Source: Falciphora oryzae
Lineage: Eukaryota > Ascomycota > Sordariomycetes > Magnaporthales > Magnaporthaceae
Length of the DNA: 64,000 nucleotides
Direction: 5' to 3'
NCBI GenBank assembly: GCA_000733355.1
Contig: JNVV01000030.1
Location: 393,391-457,390, forward strand
The position numbers and the translations under genes were made by a program. How positions within the stretch are numbered: the stretch's first letter is position 1; each line of letters opens with the position of its first letter. Positions 34,327 through 45,800 of the stretch are shown piece by piece. The notes beneath the pieces were generated by a model. The model worked only from the letters and a program-made list of their open reading frames with translations. It did not search any database and was not told the origin of the DNA.

Positions 34327-36187
34327 ACGTGGTTCATCAGTAAGCGACACACATCAGCGAGCGACACACCAAACGCGTCAACGCGACACACATTCTTTCG
34401 CGATCAATTCCTCCACCAACAAACATGGCAGAACCAAATAAAAAAAGCCGAATGATCCTTGCTCTTCAAACATTACAACGGGACCCAAATTTAAACATCC
34501 GGACTGCTGCAAAAATCTACGACGTCGCGTTTGCCAATCTCGCGCATCGAAAGCGCGGCCAACCTGCTCGACGCGACTGCATACCCAAAACACGGAAACT
34601 AACGGAATCCGAAAAGGAGGCGCTTGTCAAATACATACTCGAGCTGGATTCCCGCGCATTTCCTCCCCGGCCTTCTGGTATTAAAGATATGGCCAACCGA
34701 TTGCTCGCCAAACGCGACGCGGGCACCGTCGGCAAATGCTGGGTCGAAAAGTTCGTCAAACGCCGCGCAAAGCTCGGCACGCGTTGGATTCGAAAATACG
34801 ACTACCAAAGGGCCAAATGCGAAAATCCCAAGCTCGTTTCTGCGTAGTTCGACCTTATACGGAACACTATAGCCAAATATGGCATCCTAAATGACGATAT
34901 CTACAACTTCGACGAAACCGGCTTCCTAATGGGCATAATCGCGGCCGCCATGGTTATTACAACATCGGAAAGCCGTAGCAAAGCAAAGCTGGTCCAGCCT
35001 GGCAATCGGGAATGGGCTACAGTCATCCAAAAGGTTAACTATTGCGGTTAGGCGATCCCCCCTTTCATCATCGTCAAAAGGCAGTACCACCTAACCAATT
35101 GGTATTCGGAAACCGACCTCCCACGCAATTGGGTCATCGCAACAAATTCCAACGGGTGGACTACGAACGAGCTCGGCTTAAAATGGATCCAGCATTTCGA
35201 CAAACACACTACGTCGCGTACGAAAGGCCCCTATCGTTTGTTAGTGCTAAACGGACACGAAAGCCACCACTCGACGGATTTCGAGCTCTACTGCCAAAAA
35301 CACAATATCATTACGCTTTGCATGCCTCCGCATTCGTCTCACTTCCTTCAGCCGCTTAACGTTAGGTGCTTCAGCCCAATAAAAAAAGCGTACGGTCGAC
35401 AAATCGAGGACCTAATAAGGTCGCACGTTAACCACGTAACCAAGGTCGAGTTCCTTTCGGCGTTCAAAGCGGCATTTTTTAACTCTATAACCGAAAAAAA
35501 CATTCGAAAAGGCTTTCGAAGGGCTGGCCTTGCCCCTTTCAATCCGGATTCGGTTTTGGAAAAGCTGGATGTAAGGTTACGGACTCCAACTCCCCCAAAA
35601 ACGCCCTTAAACGACCCCGAACCTTAAACCTCCAAAACGCCCCGGACGGCTAGGGAAGCAACTTCGCAATCCGAACACATCAAAACTCGGATTTCCAATT
35701 ACCAAAACAACTCTCCAACTCCTATTCATACGGCTATAAACCAAATTGCAAAGGGGGCGAAAGCGATAATGCATAAAGTGGCCCTTCTCCGAGCCGAAGT
35801 ATCCACGTTTAAAAAAGCGAACGAAGCACTAAGCAAACGCCGGAGGGCCAAAAAAACACGTGTCCGACTTGGAGGGTCACTTACCATCGACAAGGTACGA
35901 AATATTCTGGACCAGCAGGAGCTGGATGGACAGCTACAGCAAAAAATGCGCGATTATGGGGGTCAAAAAAGGAGGGCGACGACGACTCGTCGGCGATATG
36001 GCACTTACGGCAAAACCGGACACAATGCGCGCACCTGTTAGGAAAAAGTAGAAATGTCCGATATATACAATTCCGAATAGTTTAAATGGATTCCTAGCGT
36101 TATTGGGTCGGAATGCGAGTCGATTGTGCGGAGGTCGGGTCCGGGTATGTCGCTCGCTGATGTATGTCGCTCACTGATGAACCACGT
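34327..36187 (+). mobile_element. Fot/pogo-like DNA transposon copy 1 (1861 bp)
   Basis: It is flanked by TA (34325-34326 and 36188-36189), the Tc1/mariner-superfamily target. Terminal inverted repeats of about 42 bp consist of ACGTGGTT followed by two 17-bp units, CATCAGTAAGCGACACA and CATCAGCGAGCGACACA on the left, with matching units on the right. It encodes one DDE transposase relic in the same orientation. It is inserted in the integrase C-terminal part of the copia relic. Confidence 0.93.
34425..36080 (+). pseudogene. Transposase of Fot/pogo-like copy 1 (DDE_1 family)
   Basis: 552 codons lie in one frame without frameshift. In order: an N-terminal pipsqueak-type helix-turn-helix (residues about 10-45, RTAAKIYDV), a CENPB/Tc5-type helix-turn-helix (about 60-115), the DDE_1 catalytic domain, and a C-terminal coiled coil with a knuckle-like YGTYGKTGHNARTC. 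Catalytic motifs are NFDETGF (first Asp kept), VLNGHESHHS and LQPLNV; the second and third Asp positions are Asn. The C-terminal knuckle has lost two Cys to Tyr compared with copy 2. Premature stops occur near 34845, 35050, 35625 and 36041. It is dead by stops and by active-site loss. Confidence 0.9.
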
Positions 36188-36189
36188 TA

Positions 36190-37827
36190 GCGATTACTAA
36201 AACTATAAGTAAGCTCCGAAAGCTTTACGCCAAACGCAAAGTATAAAACGCATTAAACATACGCAACGGGCCAAGCACGGAAAGCACGTTACCTAAAGCG
36301 CTGGCTTTAAGAACAAAGGTATTAGTGCATAGGGAAGACGGCGAGTGGAAAGGACCGTATAAAGTCCTTTGGGTAGCAAATAACGAAGTAACGATCGAAA
36401 CTGTTAACGGCCCTTTAACGTTCCGGAACACTGCCTGCAAACCATACCATAAAGCGCAGGAGCAGGAAACTGCAAATACGGAAAAGCAACCAGCCCCGTT
36501 TAAATATCCGCCATAAACGGAACCAAAACGGAAAAGGAAACCGCCAAAAATTACGAAAACGGTAACGGTAAGCGCGTTTAGCGACAGCGAAGCCCTTTCC
36601 GAAATCGAAATTGCACCCGCACCCGTACCCACCAGGCCCGGTAAACCACGGAAGGCACCTGCCTAAAAGGCACCGGCACTAACGGCACCCGAAGCACCAG
36701 CCCCCAAACGACGAGAACGACCCCCGCGCCAAATAGCAACGGCATTCCTAACCCCAAAAAAGAAGGAATCCCTACGTTTAGCGCTCTAATACCGACAGGA
36801 GGGCAAAATCAAAGCTTCCAAACGCCCATTTAAAAAGTCCGACTAGTTTAAAATCGAGGCATTCCTCGCCGCCGGAGTGATCAAACCGATTAAATTAAGC
36901 GGCATTGGCAGCGCGAAAGTTTTTGGGTCCCGCTTTGTTAAAAAAGTTAAAAGCATTAACTCGATCCCTTATAAAAAATCGAAATTTATGGTGCAAAAAT
37001 ATAGCGATTGGGAAAAAAAAAGCCTTTTTACCCAATCCCTAACGATTATACGATACAACCAACGCCTAATCCTCGCGATTAGCCCGTCTTTTATAAAACG
37101 AAGCTTTATATTAATAATTAAAAACATTAGCCAAACGTACACCCAATTTGAAACAAAGCTACAAAAGGAAGTTATTTTGCGCCTTCCTAAGGAGTTAAAA
37201 CATCGGTACCTAAAAGGCACGGCCTTTTAACTAATTAAACCGCTTTACGGATTGGCCGAAGCAAGGCTGCACTAGTTCGTCACGTACCAAAAACACCATA
37301 AAAAACGCTTAAACTATTCTATTTCGAAATATAATCCGTATTTGCTTGTTTTAAAAATCGGTTAAAGCTTTGGAATAGTTGGCATACAAACTAACGACAT
37401 TTTGAACCTGGGTAACGCCGAATTTATGCAAAGGGAGGAAATAGCGCTTTAAAAAGCCGGGTTTAAAGCGAAACCGAAATCGATCCTGCACCCTGGAAAC
37501 GAAAGCAACTTTAACGGGTGCAAAATTTTGGTCAAACAAAACGCTATTACTATACAGCAAAAGGGACAGGCAAATCGTTTGGAGCTGGTAATTATTGGAT
37601 TAAACGATACCTAATAGCAATACGTCGTACAACGCGCACGAGGGGCATATATAAGCTTGATATACCAACTAAAAGCCGCTTTCAACTACTTTATAGCTGC
37701 ATAAGCCAAAAATCCTGCAAATACAAACGTATTTAAGCTTAACAAAAGGATCTAATAGCAAATCGATAACGCAAACAAAAGTCTAAACTACGTACAGTTA
37801 AATCTGCAAACAGCCAGCTTATATATA
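36190..37827 (+). pseudogene. Copia pol: integrase C-terminus and reverse transcriptase
   Basis: After the TA it resumes with the integrase C-terminal region (VHREDGEWKGPYKVLWV at 36325; GPLTFRNTACKPYH), then a proline- and lysine-rich linker. The copia RT follows: VFGSRFVKKVK (36910), LTQS-type and QRLILAISPSF (37060), KELKHRYLKGTAF, LIKPLYGLAEARLH (37235), and a catalytic box reading VGIQTNDIL (37380), where TDD is expected. The Asp-to-Asn change is again explained by a G-to-A transition. It is cut at 37826-37827 by Fot-like copy 2. Confidence 0.78.
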
Positions 37828-39688
37828 ACGTGGTTCATCACCGAGTGGGTCATATTAGCGAATGGGTTACGACACCCCGACCTTTGGACAATTAACTCGC
37901 ATGCCAACCCAACAACGCCAGCAATCCATTTAAACTATTCGGAACTGTATATATTAGACATTTTTACTTCCTCCTGACAGGTGCGCGCGTTATGTCCGGT
38001 CTTGCCGCACGTGCCACATCGCCGACGAGTTGTTGTCGCCCTTTTTTTTTGACCCCTATGGTCGCGCATTTTTTGCTGTAGCTGGTTATCCAACTCCTGC
38101 TGGTTCAGAACATTTCGTATTTCGTCGATAGTAAGTAACCTTCCAAGTCGGACACGTGTTTTTTTGGCCTTTCGGCGTTTGTTTAGTGCTTCGTTCGCTT
38201 TTCGAAGCGTAGATACTTCGGTTCGGAGAAGGGCCATTTCGTGCATTATCGCTTTCGTCCCTTTTGCAATTTGGTTTATAGCCGCTAGCATAGGTGTCGG
38301 AGAGCTGCTTTGGTGATTGGTGATTCGAGTTTTAATATGTTCGGATTGCGCAGTTGCTTCCCTGGCTGTCCGGGGCGTTTTGGAAGTCTAAGGTTCGGGG
38401 TCGTTTAGGGGCGTTTTTGGGGGAGTTGGAATCCGTAGCCTTATATCCAGCTTTTCTAGAACCGAATCCGGATTGAAAGGAGCAAGGCCAGCTTTTCGAA
38501 AGCCTTTTCGGATGTTTCTTTCGGTTATGGAGTTAAAAAATGCCGCTTTAAACGCGGAAAGGAACTCGACTTTGGTTACGTGGTTAACGTGCGACTTTAT
38601 CAGGTTTTCGATTTATCGACCATACGCCCGCTTTATTGGGCCGAAGCACCTAACGTTAAGCGGTTAAAGGAAGTGAAACGAATGCGGAGGCATGCAAAGC
38701 GTAATAATGTTGTGTTCCTGGCAGTAGAGCTTGAAATCCGTTAAGTGGTGGCTTTCGTGTCCGTCCAGTACTAACAAACGATAGGGGCCTTTCGTACGCG
38801 ACGCAGTGTGTTTGTCGAAATGTTGAATCCATTCCAAGCCGAGCTCGTTCGTAGTCTACCCGTTGGAATTTGTTGCGATAACCTAATTACGTGGGAGGTC
38901 GGTTTCCGAGTACCAATTGGCTAGGTGGTACTGCCTTTTAACGATAATAAAAGGGGAAATCGCCTAACCGTAACAATTAACCCTTTGGATAATTGTAGCC
39001 TATTCCCGGTTGCCAGGCTAAACCAGCTTTGCTTTGCTACGGCCTTCCGATGTTGTAATAACCATAACGGCGGCGATCATGCCTATAAGGAAGCCGGTTT
39101 CGTTGAAATTGTAGATATCGTTATCCAGGATGCTATATTTGGCTACAATGTTCCGCATAAGGTCGAACCACGCGGAAATGAGCTTAGGATTTTCGCATTT
39201 GGCCTTTTGGTAGTTGTACTTTCGAATCCAGCGCGTGCTAAGCTTTACGCGGCGTTTGACGAACCTTTCGACCTAGCATTTGCCGATAATGCCCGCGTCG
39301 CGTTTGGCAAGCAGTCGGTTGGCTATAGTTTTAATACCAGAAAGCCGGGGAGGAAATGCGCGAAAATCCAGCTTAAGTATGTACTTAACAAGCGCCTCCT
39401 CTTCGGATTCCGTCAATTTCCGAGAGTTGGGTATGCTGTCGCGTCGAGCAGGTTGGCCGCGCTTTCGACGCTGTAAAGTCGAGTTCGCGACCTCGTAAAT
39501 TTTTGCAGCCTCCCGTACACTTAATTTTAAGTTGGATTGCAAAGCCCGAAGGGCAAGAATTACCCAGCTTTCGTCGTTTTCCGTTGGCATTGTTGTTGGT
39601 GGAGGAATTGGTTGCGAAAGAAGAAGTGTCGCGTGGTCGCGTGTTTTGACCCATTCGCTGATATGACCCACTCGGTAATGAACCACGT
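37828..39688 (-). mobile_element. Fot/pogo-like DNA transposon copy 2 (1861 bp), minus strand
   Basis: It is flanked by TA (37826-37827, 39689-39690). Its length equals that of copy 1. The terminal 8 bp ACGTGGTT are shared with copy 1, but the two following 17-bp units are different: CATCACCGAGTGGGTCA and TATTAGCGAATGGGTTA on the left, with equivalents on the right. It is inserted between RT and RNase H of the copia relic. Confidence 0.93.
37935..39593 (-). pseudogene. Transposase of Fot/pogo-like copy 2
   Basis: It starts at the ATG at 39593, by alignment with copy 1; an upstream in-frame ATG lies outside the element. It has 553 codons including stop. Domains are as in copy 1. The second motif is VLDGHESH (Asp kept) and the C-terminal knuckle is intact as CGTCGKTGHNARTC. 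Stops occur in the CENPB-type region (after GKC) and elsewhere. The first 45 residues match copy 1 at only about half of positions, while the next 61 match at about four fifths, so the DNA-binding head is the most diverged part. Confidence 0.88.
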
Positions 39689-39690
39689 TA

Positions 39691-40215
39691 TTTATAAACG
39701 GGTTTTTCGCTAATAATAAAAACTTTAATTTACAAATCGGCTTTATAATCGTCCTAAACAACGAAAAAGCTACAAAATAAAAAAACAGCTTCCGGGTTAC
39801 CGGCAACATCCTGCACTAAAGTTTTGTAAAATGCAAAAAGGTTACAAAAAGCGTTTTAGCGAGCGAAATTTACGGCATGGTTAACGGCTTCGATACTGGC
39901 TATATCCTAAAAACAACGCTCGCAACGATTTGTAAAAAGCTGGATCTGCCCCCCCGCAAATTAATCATTTGCACCAACAGCTTTTCGCTTTATTAATGCT
40001 TTATTCAATTTGGGACTACCACGGAAAAACGCTTTATAATAGATATTATAGCTTTCCGCGAATCCTACGAAACGCGCGAAATCGACGAAATTAAATAAAT
40101 CGCAAAAGCGGATAACCCGGCCGACGCTATAACAAAAAAGCTGCTAAACAAAGTTTTAAAGGACTTTGTAAGCAGCAATTCAACTACCGTAAAAGTGGAA
40201 AAATAAATAAAGCGG
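39691..40215 (+). pseudogene. Copia RNase H (end of pol)
   Basis: It resumes with FINGFFANNKNFNLQIGFIIVL (39691-39760), then VKCKKVTKSVLASEIYGMVNGFD (39825-39895), ICTNSFSLY, TTEKRFIIDI, RESYETREIDEI and ADNPADAITKKLLNK (40100-40150). These are the blocks of copia RNase H. The coding end is near 40200, where stops become dense. Confidence 0.75.
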
Positions 40216-40803
40216 GATTATAAATAAAAAAAAGCTAAGGAATGCACATAAAATCCTTTTCCATAATACCAAAACGCCAAAATCCCTAAAAACAACGCAA
40301 AAATCGACAAAACAAAAATGCTCAAATCAAAAAAGCAACAAACGACCATACCGAAATAACAAACGATTTTACAACCAAACTTTTCCAAATATCCCGTTAA
40401 AACCCTCCTTTACTCCTCCTCCTCATCATCTTTGCCATTTCCCAACCAAACAATTTCGTACATTCTTAAAGCGGCCGCGCGGCCCGCCGCTTTCCGCTTT
40501 AATCGCGACATTATTAGGAGGTCGGCATTAGCATCCTCCTAACCCTCCCCATCCTTAGCTGCCAACTGCAACATGCATTTAATAGCGATACGCTATTTAT
40601 TAAAGGTTTAAGGATTACAAAAAACACGTTAGCAAGCGCACGCAAAGCACTAAACTGGGAAAATAAACTTAGCTTTTTATCGCAACCATCGCGACCCCAT
40701 TCCACCATAAACTTAAGCGCCGAACGTAACGCGATCGAAGGATTGGAGGATAGTTAAAATAAGCTTTAAAAAAAATAAGGGAAAATCGAAATGCTTACAT
40801 AGG
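40216..40803. other. AT-rich non-coding stretch after copia RNase H
   Basis: This is probably copia 3' untranslated sequence or an unrecognised LTR. No TG...CA pair matching the region before 7540 was found by eye, and no gene is supported. Confidence 0.35.
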
Positions 40804-41289
40804 CTAACAAATATGGCCCGACGCGCACAGCCAATAGCGCTTTTTAACCGGGACTATATCCCGACAGCCATCGCCCTCCTTCATTTTGCCGGCGAAAGCG
40901 GACTTTAGGCAACCCAAATAAAGGACAGCGCGCAAGGCGCCCTTTCCACCGCGCGGACCCGGTGCAAAAACCGTTTTGCCACCAACAGCAAGCCTAACGA
41001 TCTTAATAGCCGCCTTTTTCTTCTTATCCAACGGAGCAAGCGCAGAATCGGCGTTCTCGAAATCGAAATCATTATCGAACGGGTCGAGGAACTAATCGAC
41101 AGCGGCGTCGGCAGCCGCGGGCGCAAGCGCGACTAGAGGTGCAAAAATGGCCATCGCAAAATCGAAAGCCTCAGCGGCAAAGCCTTAAAGCCGCTTTAAG
41201 GATCTGCTACCGCTACGCACGACAAATCGAGGCTTCCGAGCCTTTTTAGCGACCACACCAGACTTAGTATCGCCCTTTTTATTGCCCAT
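40804..41289 (-). pseudogene. Degenerate small ORF of unknown family
   Basis: From an ATG at 41289 one minus-strand frame runs 161 codons with two internal stops. The product begins with a lysine-rich segment (MGNKKGDTKS...KKARKPRF), then Ala- and Asp-rich stretches, then DKKKKAAIKIVRLAVGGKTVF and a C-terminal Cys-containing part. The basic head suggests a nucleic-acid-binding or gag-like protein, but no family is recognised. Its position at the right edge of the damaged block suggests another transposon fragment. Confidence 0.3.
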
Positions 41290-42850
41290 AGTGACAAAAG
41301 CGATCGAAAGGTCAACTGACAAAAAACTAATCGAACAAAGCGGGTAAAAGATGCTGCAAACAAAGGGCAATACAGGCGGACGATCTGGATCAACGAGGTT
41401 TACCAGATCAAATTGCCCGACCTCTCAAGGGCCGGAAGGAAGGCTTTTTATAAAGCCTGGACCCGGCCTGCAAAAAGTCCTTAATCTGCGTTCCTATTGT
41501 CCCGCATTAAATCACAACCTAAATAGCCCGTTAAGGTTATTCACTGCTATTGTGCTTTCTAATTGCACCACCCACCGCTTTGCCCGCGCACCGCAAACCA
41601 AATCCGGTGGACCCCATCACGTCATCGTTCCTATTGTCGCTATTAAAAGCGACGAGCCGCTTTAAAAGCGGCTATTCACTCTTTTCCTGATCCGGACTAC
41701 TTGGTCCGGAAATTCCCTTTATTATTTACCTTACAAAATCCAATAAAGCTTGGATTACGGGATCTATCACGTGAAAGGATCTCCCAATTGCCTGCATAAA
41801 AAAAAGAGTTGCCGGTGTTGGATTGCACTGGCCTATGCAGGCAATCGGCAGAGCCCAGAAAGAGTCGGATCCTCCGGTCCCGTGATCTCTAATCACGGGA
41901 TCCGAGGACCCGCAAGCCTGCGGAGGCTGGGAGCAGGGGAAGGCCCCTTTGGTGATCAGGATCGTATATATATAGCCTCCCTTCTGCTCCCTCTCTGGCA
42001 GATAGGTTCCTTTCCTCTTCGTGCACAATAAATTATGATTCCTCTGATATAAGGGATCATTGTTCACCCTGTTTTGGAGATCTCCGAGCCCACAGGAGTA
42101 CATACTCCTACCAACATTTTCTACGTTATTTTCAACAGGCCTGTGGAAAAGGGTGCACTCTTCCCTTTCTCTCCTAACCGGCTTATTGAAAGTGGTATCT
42201 CCGATCCTCTAACCGACCTGGTGGCCTTAATCGCCAGGCACCTAAGCCGCACGTGACTGCCGCTTATGTTCATTTTGTCTGTTATATCTTTTGTCTCTTT
42301 CACCCAACCTTCCCACCAAACCTGGGTCTTTACACAACACTTTCTTTTTTCCCTACTTCCAACCGGCCTGGTGAAACAGGTGCACCAACCATTTGGCCGT
42401 AGCAACGACAGCTTGAAAAGCCAGGTACCAGATGCCCTGCCGCTAGCCACGTGGTCGTTTTTCAGCCGCGATATTTGACTTCTTGGACGCGAATTTTCGG
42501 TTTCAAACCTAAACCACTTCACGACACTTTTTCTCTACTCTGTTCACCTTGCCCATTGAAAGGGTTAACTCCTTAGCCCGTCCAGTGGCGTTCAACTGGC
42601 CAGGTGAACCCCTTCATAACCAGAATCGTCACGGATCCACAGGTATTGTATGATTTTCTTTTGCCTGCAATCGCTTGTCCACAATCTATTACCGCCTCCA
42701 GCAGTTTATGCACACTTACGTTCCCTTTCAGAATGCTTGCCGAAATGGATGTAGTCTCTCCCCGTCTTTTATTCACGACTTTTCTTTTCCATAGTTCAAC
42801 CGGTCTGTTGAATATGGTGCCAGCTTTTAGCTAACCCATCGCAGCCCACC
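41290..42850. promoter_or_regulatory. GC-rich upstream region of helicase gene with hairpins and spaced repeats
   Basis: There is no gene. Two strong hairpins occur: TCCGGAC/GTCCGGA around 41691-41711 and TCCCGTGAT/ATCACGGGA around 41879-41901. A degenerate motif of the form CAACCGGCCTGNTGAA-N3-GGTGC recurs near 42137, 42361, 42593 and 42797 at about 205-230 bp spacing, each time after a pyrimidine-rich run. This suggests a decayed tandem array of about 220-bp units ending at the helicase start codon. Confidence 0.5.
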
Positions 42851-45800
42851 ATGCCGGCCAAGAAAAAGGACATGGGCGCCGCTCTCAAGCGGCCTGCGTC
42901 TTCCGGGGCTCAAGATAACTCCCCAAAACGTGCCAGGAAGATCCCCAACCTCCCTGCAGCCAGCGGCGGCCAAGCGCGGTCGTTAGGTGCGGCTACGGCC
43001 CCTGCCCACGGCCAACCCGACAGCTACACAAAACCGACTAAAAACGACGCCAGTGCTACTGAAGCCAGCAGCTCCGCCCCCGCGCGGAATGATGGGAATG
43101 CTGAAGTCAACAGCTCGACTCGTGTCGAAGGCGGCGGCCATGACGATGCCCAGGTCGGTACTTCTGCTGCTGTAGTCAGCCGGCCTCTTGTCGCCTTCAT
43201 TCTCGGCAAGGAACATCGGATTGATGCCGATCTGCTCCGCAAATACCAGCCTAAAGATCTCGGCACCTACCGCTGCAGAACTGACAAACAGCGGCGCCCC
43301 AAAAACTGGCTCAGTGTCACATTTGAGGCGAAGGAAGACGATTGGGAGCGTCCCGCGACCCACCAGTACTTGCATGCTGGACCCGGTGGCAAGTCCCTCT
43401 CCGACGCAGAGCTCGCCGCCAACAAGATCTGGGGCACTGTTTGTGGCAGCTCTGGTATGATTCGCGGCAACAATCTCAAGCTCGATATCCACAACGACTC
43501 CCTCAGGAACCCTGCCTTTACACGCTGTCTTATGCGTTGGACCCCAGTGGGCATGCCATGGTCCTGGCTTGTGACCGAAGGTTTGTTGTCCACATGCAAT
43601 CCCTTTTTCCGCACATCGCCATCTGACATGTCTGGCACACCTAGGCTCCCGGCTGCTTCACCTGCTCGCCTACATGCACAAGCTCGAGTTTTTCTACGAC
43701 AAAAAGAAGCCGCTGCTGTGGCTACTGTGTGCAAGACCATTTCCAGAATGACTGCCCTCCCAGCCGCTTTTCGCAACAAACTTTCCCAGCTCTCGGCTGA
43801 GGACGCCAAGAACCCAATCGTCATTGCCGAAAAGGACATGGTTGCCGGCGGCAGCCCGGATATAATCCATGTCGAAGGTACCGTTATTGCCTACATCTAT
43901 CTCGTGTTGCTGGAGATGCGCGTCAAGTACGTTGTGGACGAAAACGAGCGCGCGGCCATCGCGAAGTACTTTGTGGCCCACGGCGTCGGCAAGAAGTACC
44001 TCGACTACATGGCCTTGGACTGGACCCGCGCCACTTGCCTGGTTGGCTTCTTCCTCTACACTCGCGAGGAAGCAAACAAGGTGTGGTCTTTCGACAAGGA
44101 CCCGTTGTTGCGCCCACACTGCTGGCCCATCTTCGAAGCAACTGCAACCGACCTCGGCCAGATCAGCGAGGAAACTCTGACCGAGCACAGACTTGATCGC
44201 ATGATTTCAGACTTTTCCCAGGCACTCCACGCCCCCGAAGTGCGCCCCGTCGACCAGCCTGCCTCGTACGCTGACCCGACCATGCTTTCCCGTGAGCTGT
44301 ACGACCCGACAGACCAGGAGGTTGCGATGATCAAGCGCCAGGCTTTCATGGGCTATTTGGATCCAATGGGCACTTCCCACCGTGGCCGCGGGACCGCACG
44401 GGGCTTTTACACCAAAAAGCGGATGGATAGGGCAACACTCGACAAGATTGTGGAAGCAGCACAGAGCTTTGTGGCCACGCCTCATAAGCCCAAGCCCAGG
44501 CTGCTTGAGACGATGGCCTTTCGGAACATGGCCGACGAGTCGGTTTTGGAGGCTTTTCTCTACTCACAGAAGCCCCTTATTCAAGAGGCTCTATCCGGGA
44601 ACACACCTTTTTTGCTATTGGCACACACTCTTCTCCACTTTTGGCCTGTGCACCCCCTGTGTTTTCCGATGTCGCAACCTCGCAGTACCCGCTCGGGTAT
44701 CCGTGCCGGCGCCAGGCGAGATCTCTCGCAACATGAACGGGGTCCCTCCCTACAGGAGGCTGACGAGGCTGACGAGGATCAGCGCAGTACAATCCTCCGT
44801 CTCGGCACCCCCCTGTACTCAACGCCGGCCCGGGAGGTCTCTACAGCGCCCTCAGCGTCTGCGCCGCCTCCGGAGGAGTTTATTATCCTTTTGCGAGCCC
44901 CTAGCCCCCTTTGTAGCCCTAGATAGACGACCTCAACGCCGTGGCCCTGTACTTTTCCTATGTAATTTAGCGGTTCAACACCGCGTTTTTATTAATTTAC
45001 CGCTTATTTGCACTTGGCGATAACTTCAATTTGGTCCTTTGGTTCGCCTTTTTATTTGCTTGCTTTGAGCCGTGCATTGAAGCCCATGTTCGTTTGGGTG
45101 CGTGCGCCATAGAAAATTACATGGGGGCCGATACCGGGGTGGAGTGTGTGCCAATAGCAAAAAGGGGGTGTTCCCGGATAGAGCCTCTTATTCAAACCAT
45201 ACTCGCCAGCACGCCGCCCGATGATCGCCTGATGGCAGAGCAAAAGTTCCGAAACCGAACCCACCAGGAGTTGGCCAGGAACTCGGTGATGGACACCCCG
45301 CAAGACTTCGAGATTGACGTCAGCGAAGTCTGCGATGTTCTGGGGATGGACTGGGAGAACATGGACTTTTCCTTCAATCCCAAGAACACAACGGCGCCCA
45401 CCCATAGCAAGAATACGGATGGCTCTCCAGAGATGAAGCCTTACACGCTTTTCCCTCACCAAATACAAGGTATGTCACGTTCGTCGTTCTCTTTGAATTT
45501 TTAGTGATATTACCATATGAGCCAGATCCGGACAGACCACTAACATTGCTGCACCTTATTAGATGTCGCTATCTGCCACGCTCGACACCGCTCCCCCATG
45601 AAAGGCTGCATTATCAGTGAAGCTTGTGGCACTGGCAAGACTCCCACCCAATGGGCTTACATCACCTTCCATTTCCAGCGCCAGCTGCGGAAGCATCAGG
45701 CTGTTGGCGAGCCTGTCGAGTTCCGCCCAACCATTGTTTTTGTGCCTTCTCATCTCGTGGGGAACTCGTTCCAAACAGGCCAGACCATGTGTCGCGGCCT

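Larger units (their letters stand above)
7540..40215 (+). mobile_element. Ty1/copia relic split by three insertions
   Basis: Gag with a C-terminal knuckle (7540-8823) continues on the far side of gypsy B at 32894 with the linker, protease, GAG-pre-integrase and integrase core. It continues after Fot copy 1 (36190) with the integrase C-terminus and reverse transcriptase, and after Fot copy 2 (39691) with RNase H. Protease before integrase before RT is the copia order. Each junction coincides with a transposon end carrying a target duplication: AAAAA for gypsy B, TA for both Fot-like copies. The whole frame is full of transition-type stops. Copia LTRs were not found, so the outer limits are those of the coding remnants. 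Confidence 0.75.

Noticed and set aside
44577..45195. A spliced intron in the helicase gene
   Set aside because: Ends are long inverted repeats inside a direct duplication, 603 bp long, without GT-AG borders. A transposon insertion explains it fully.
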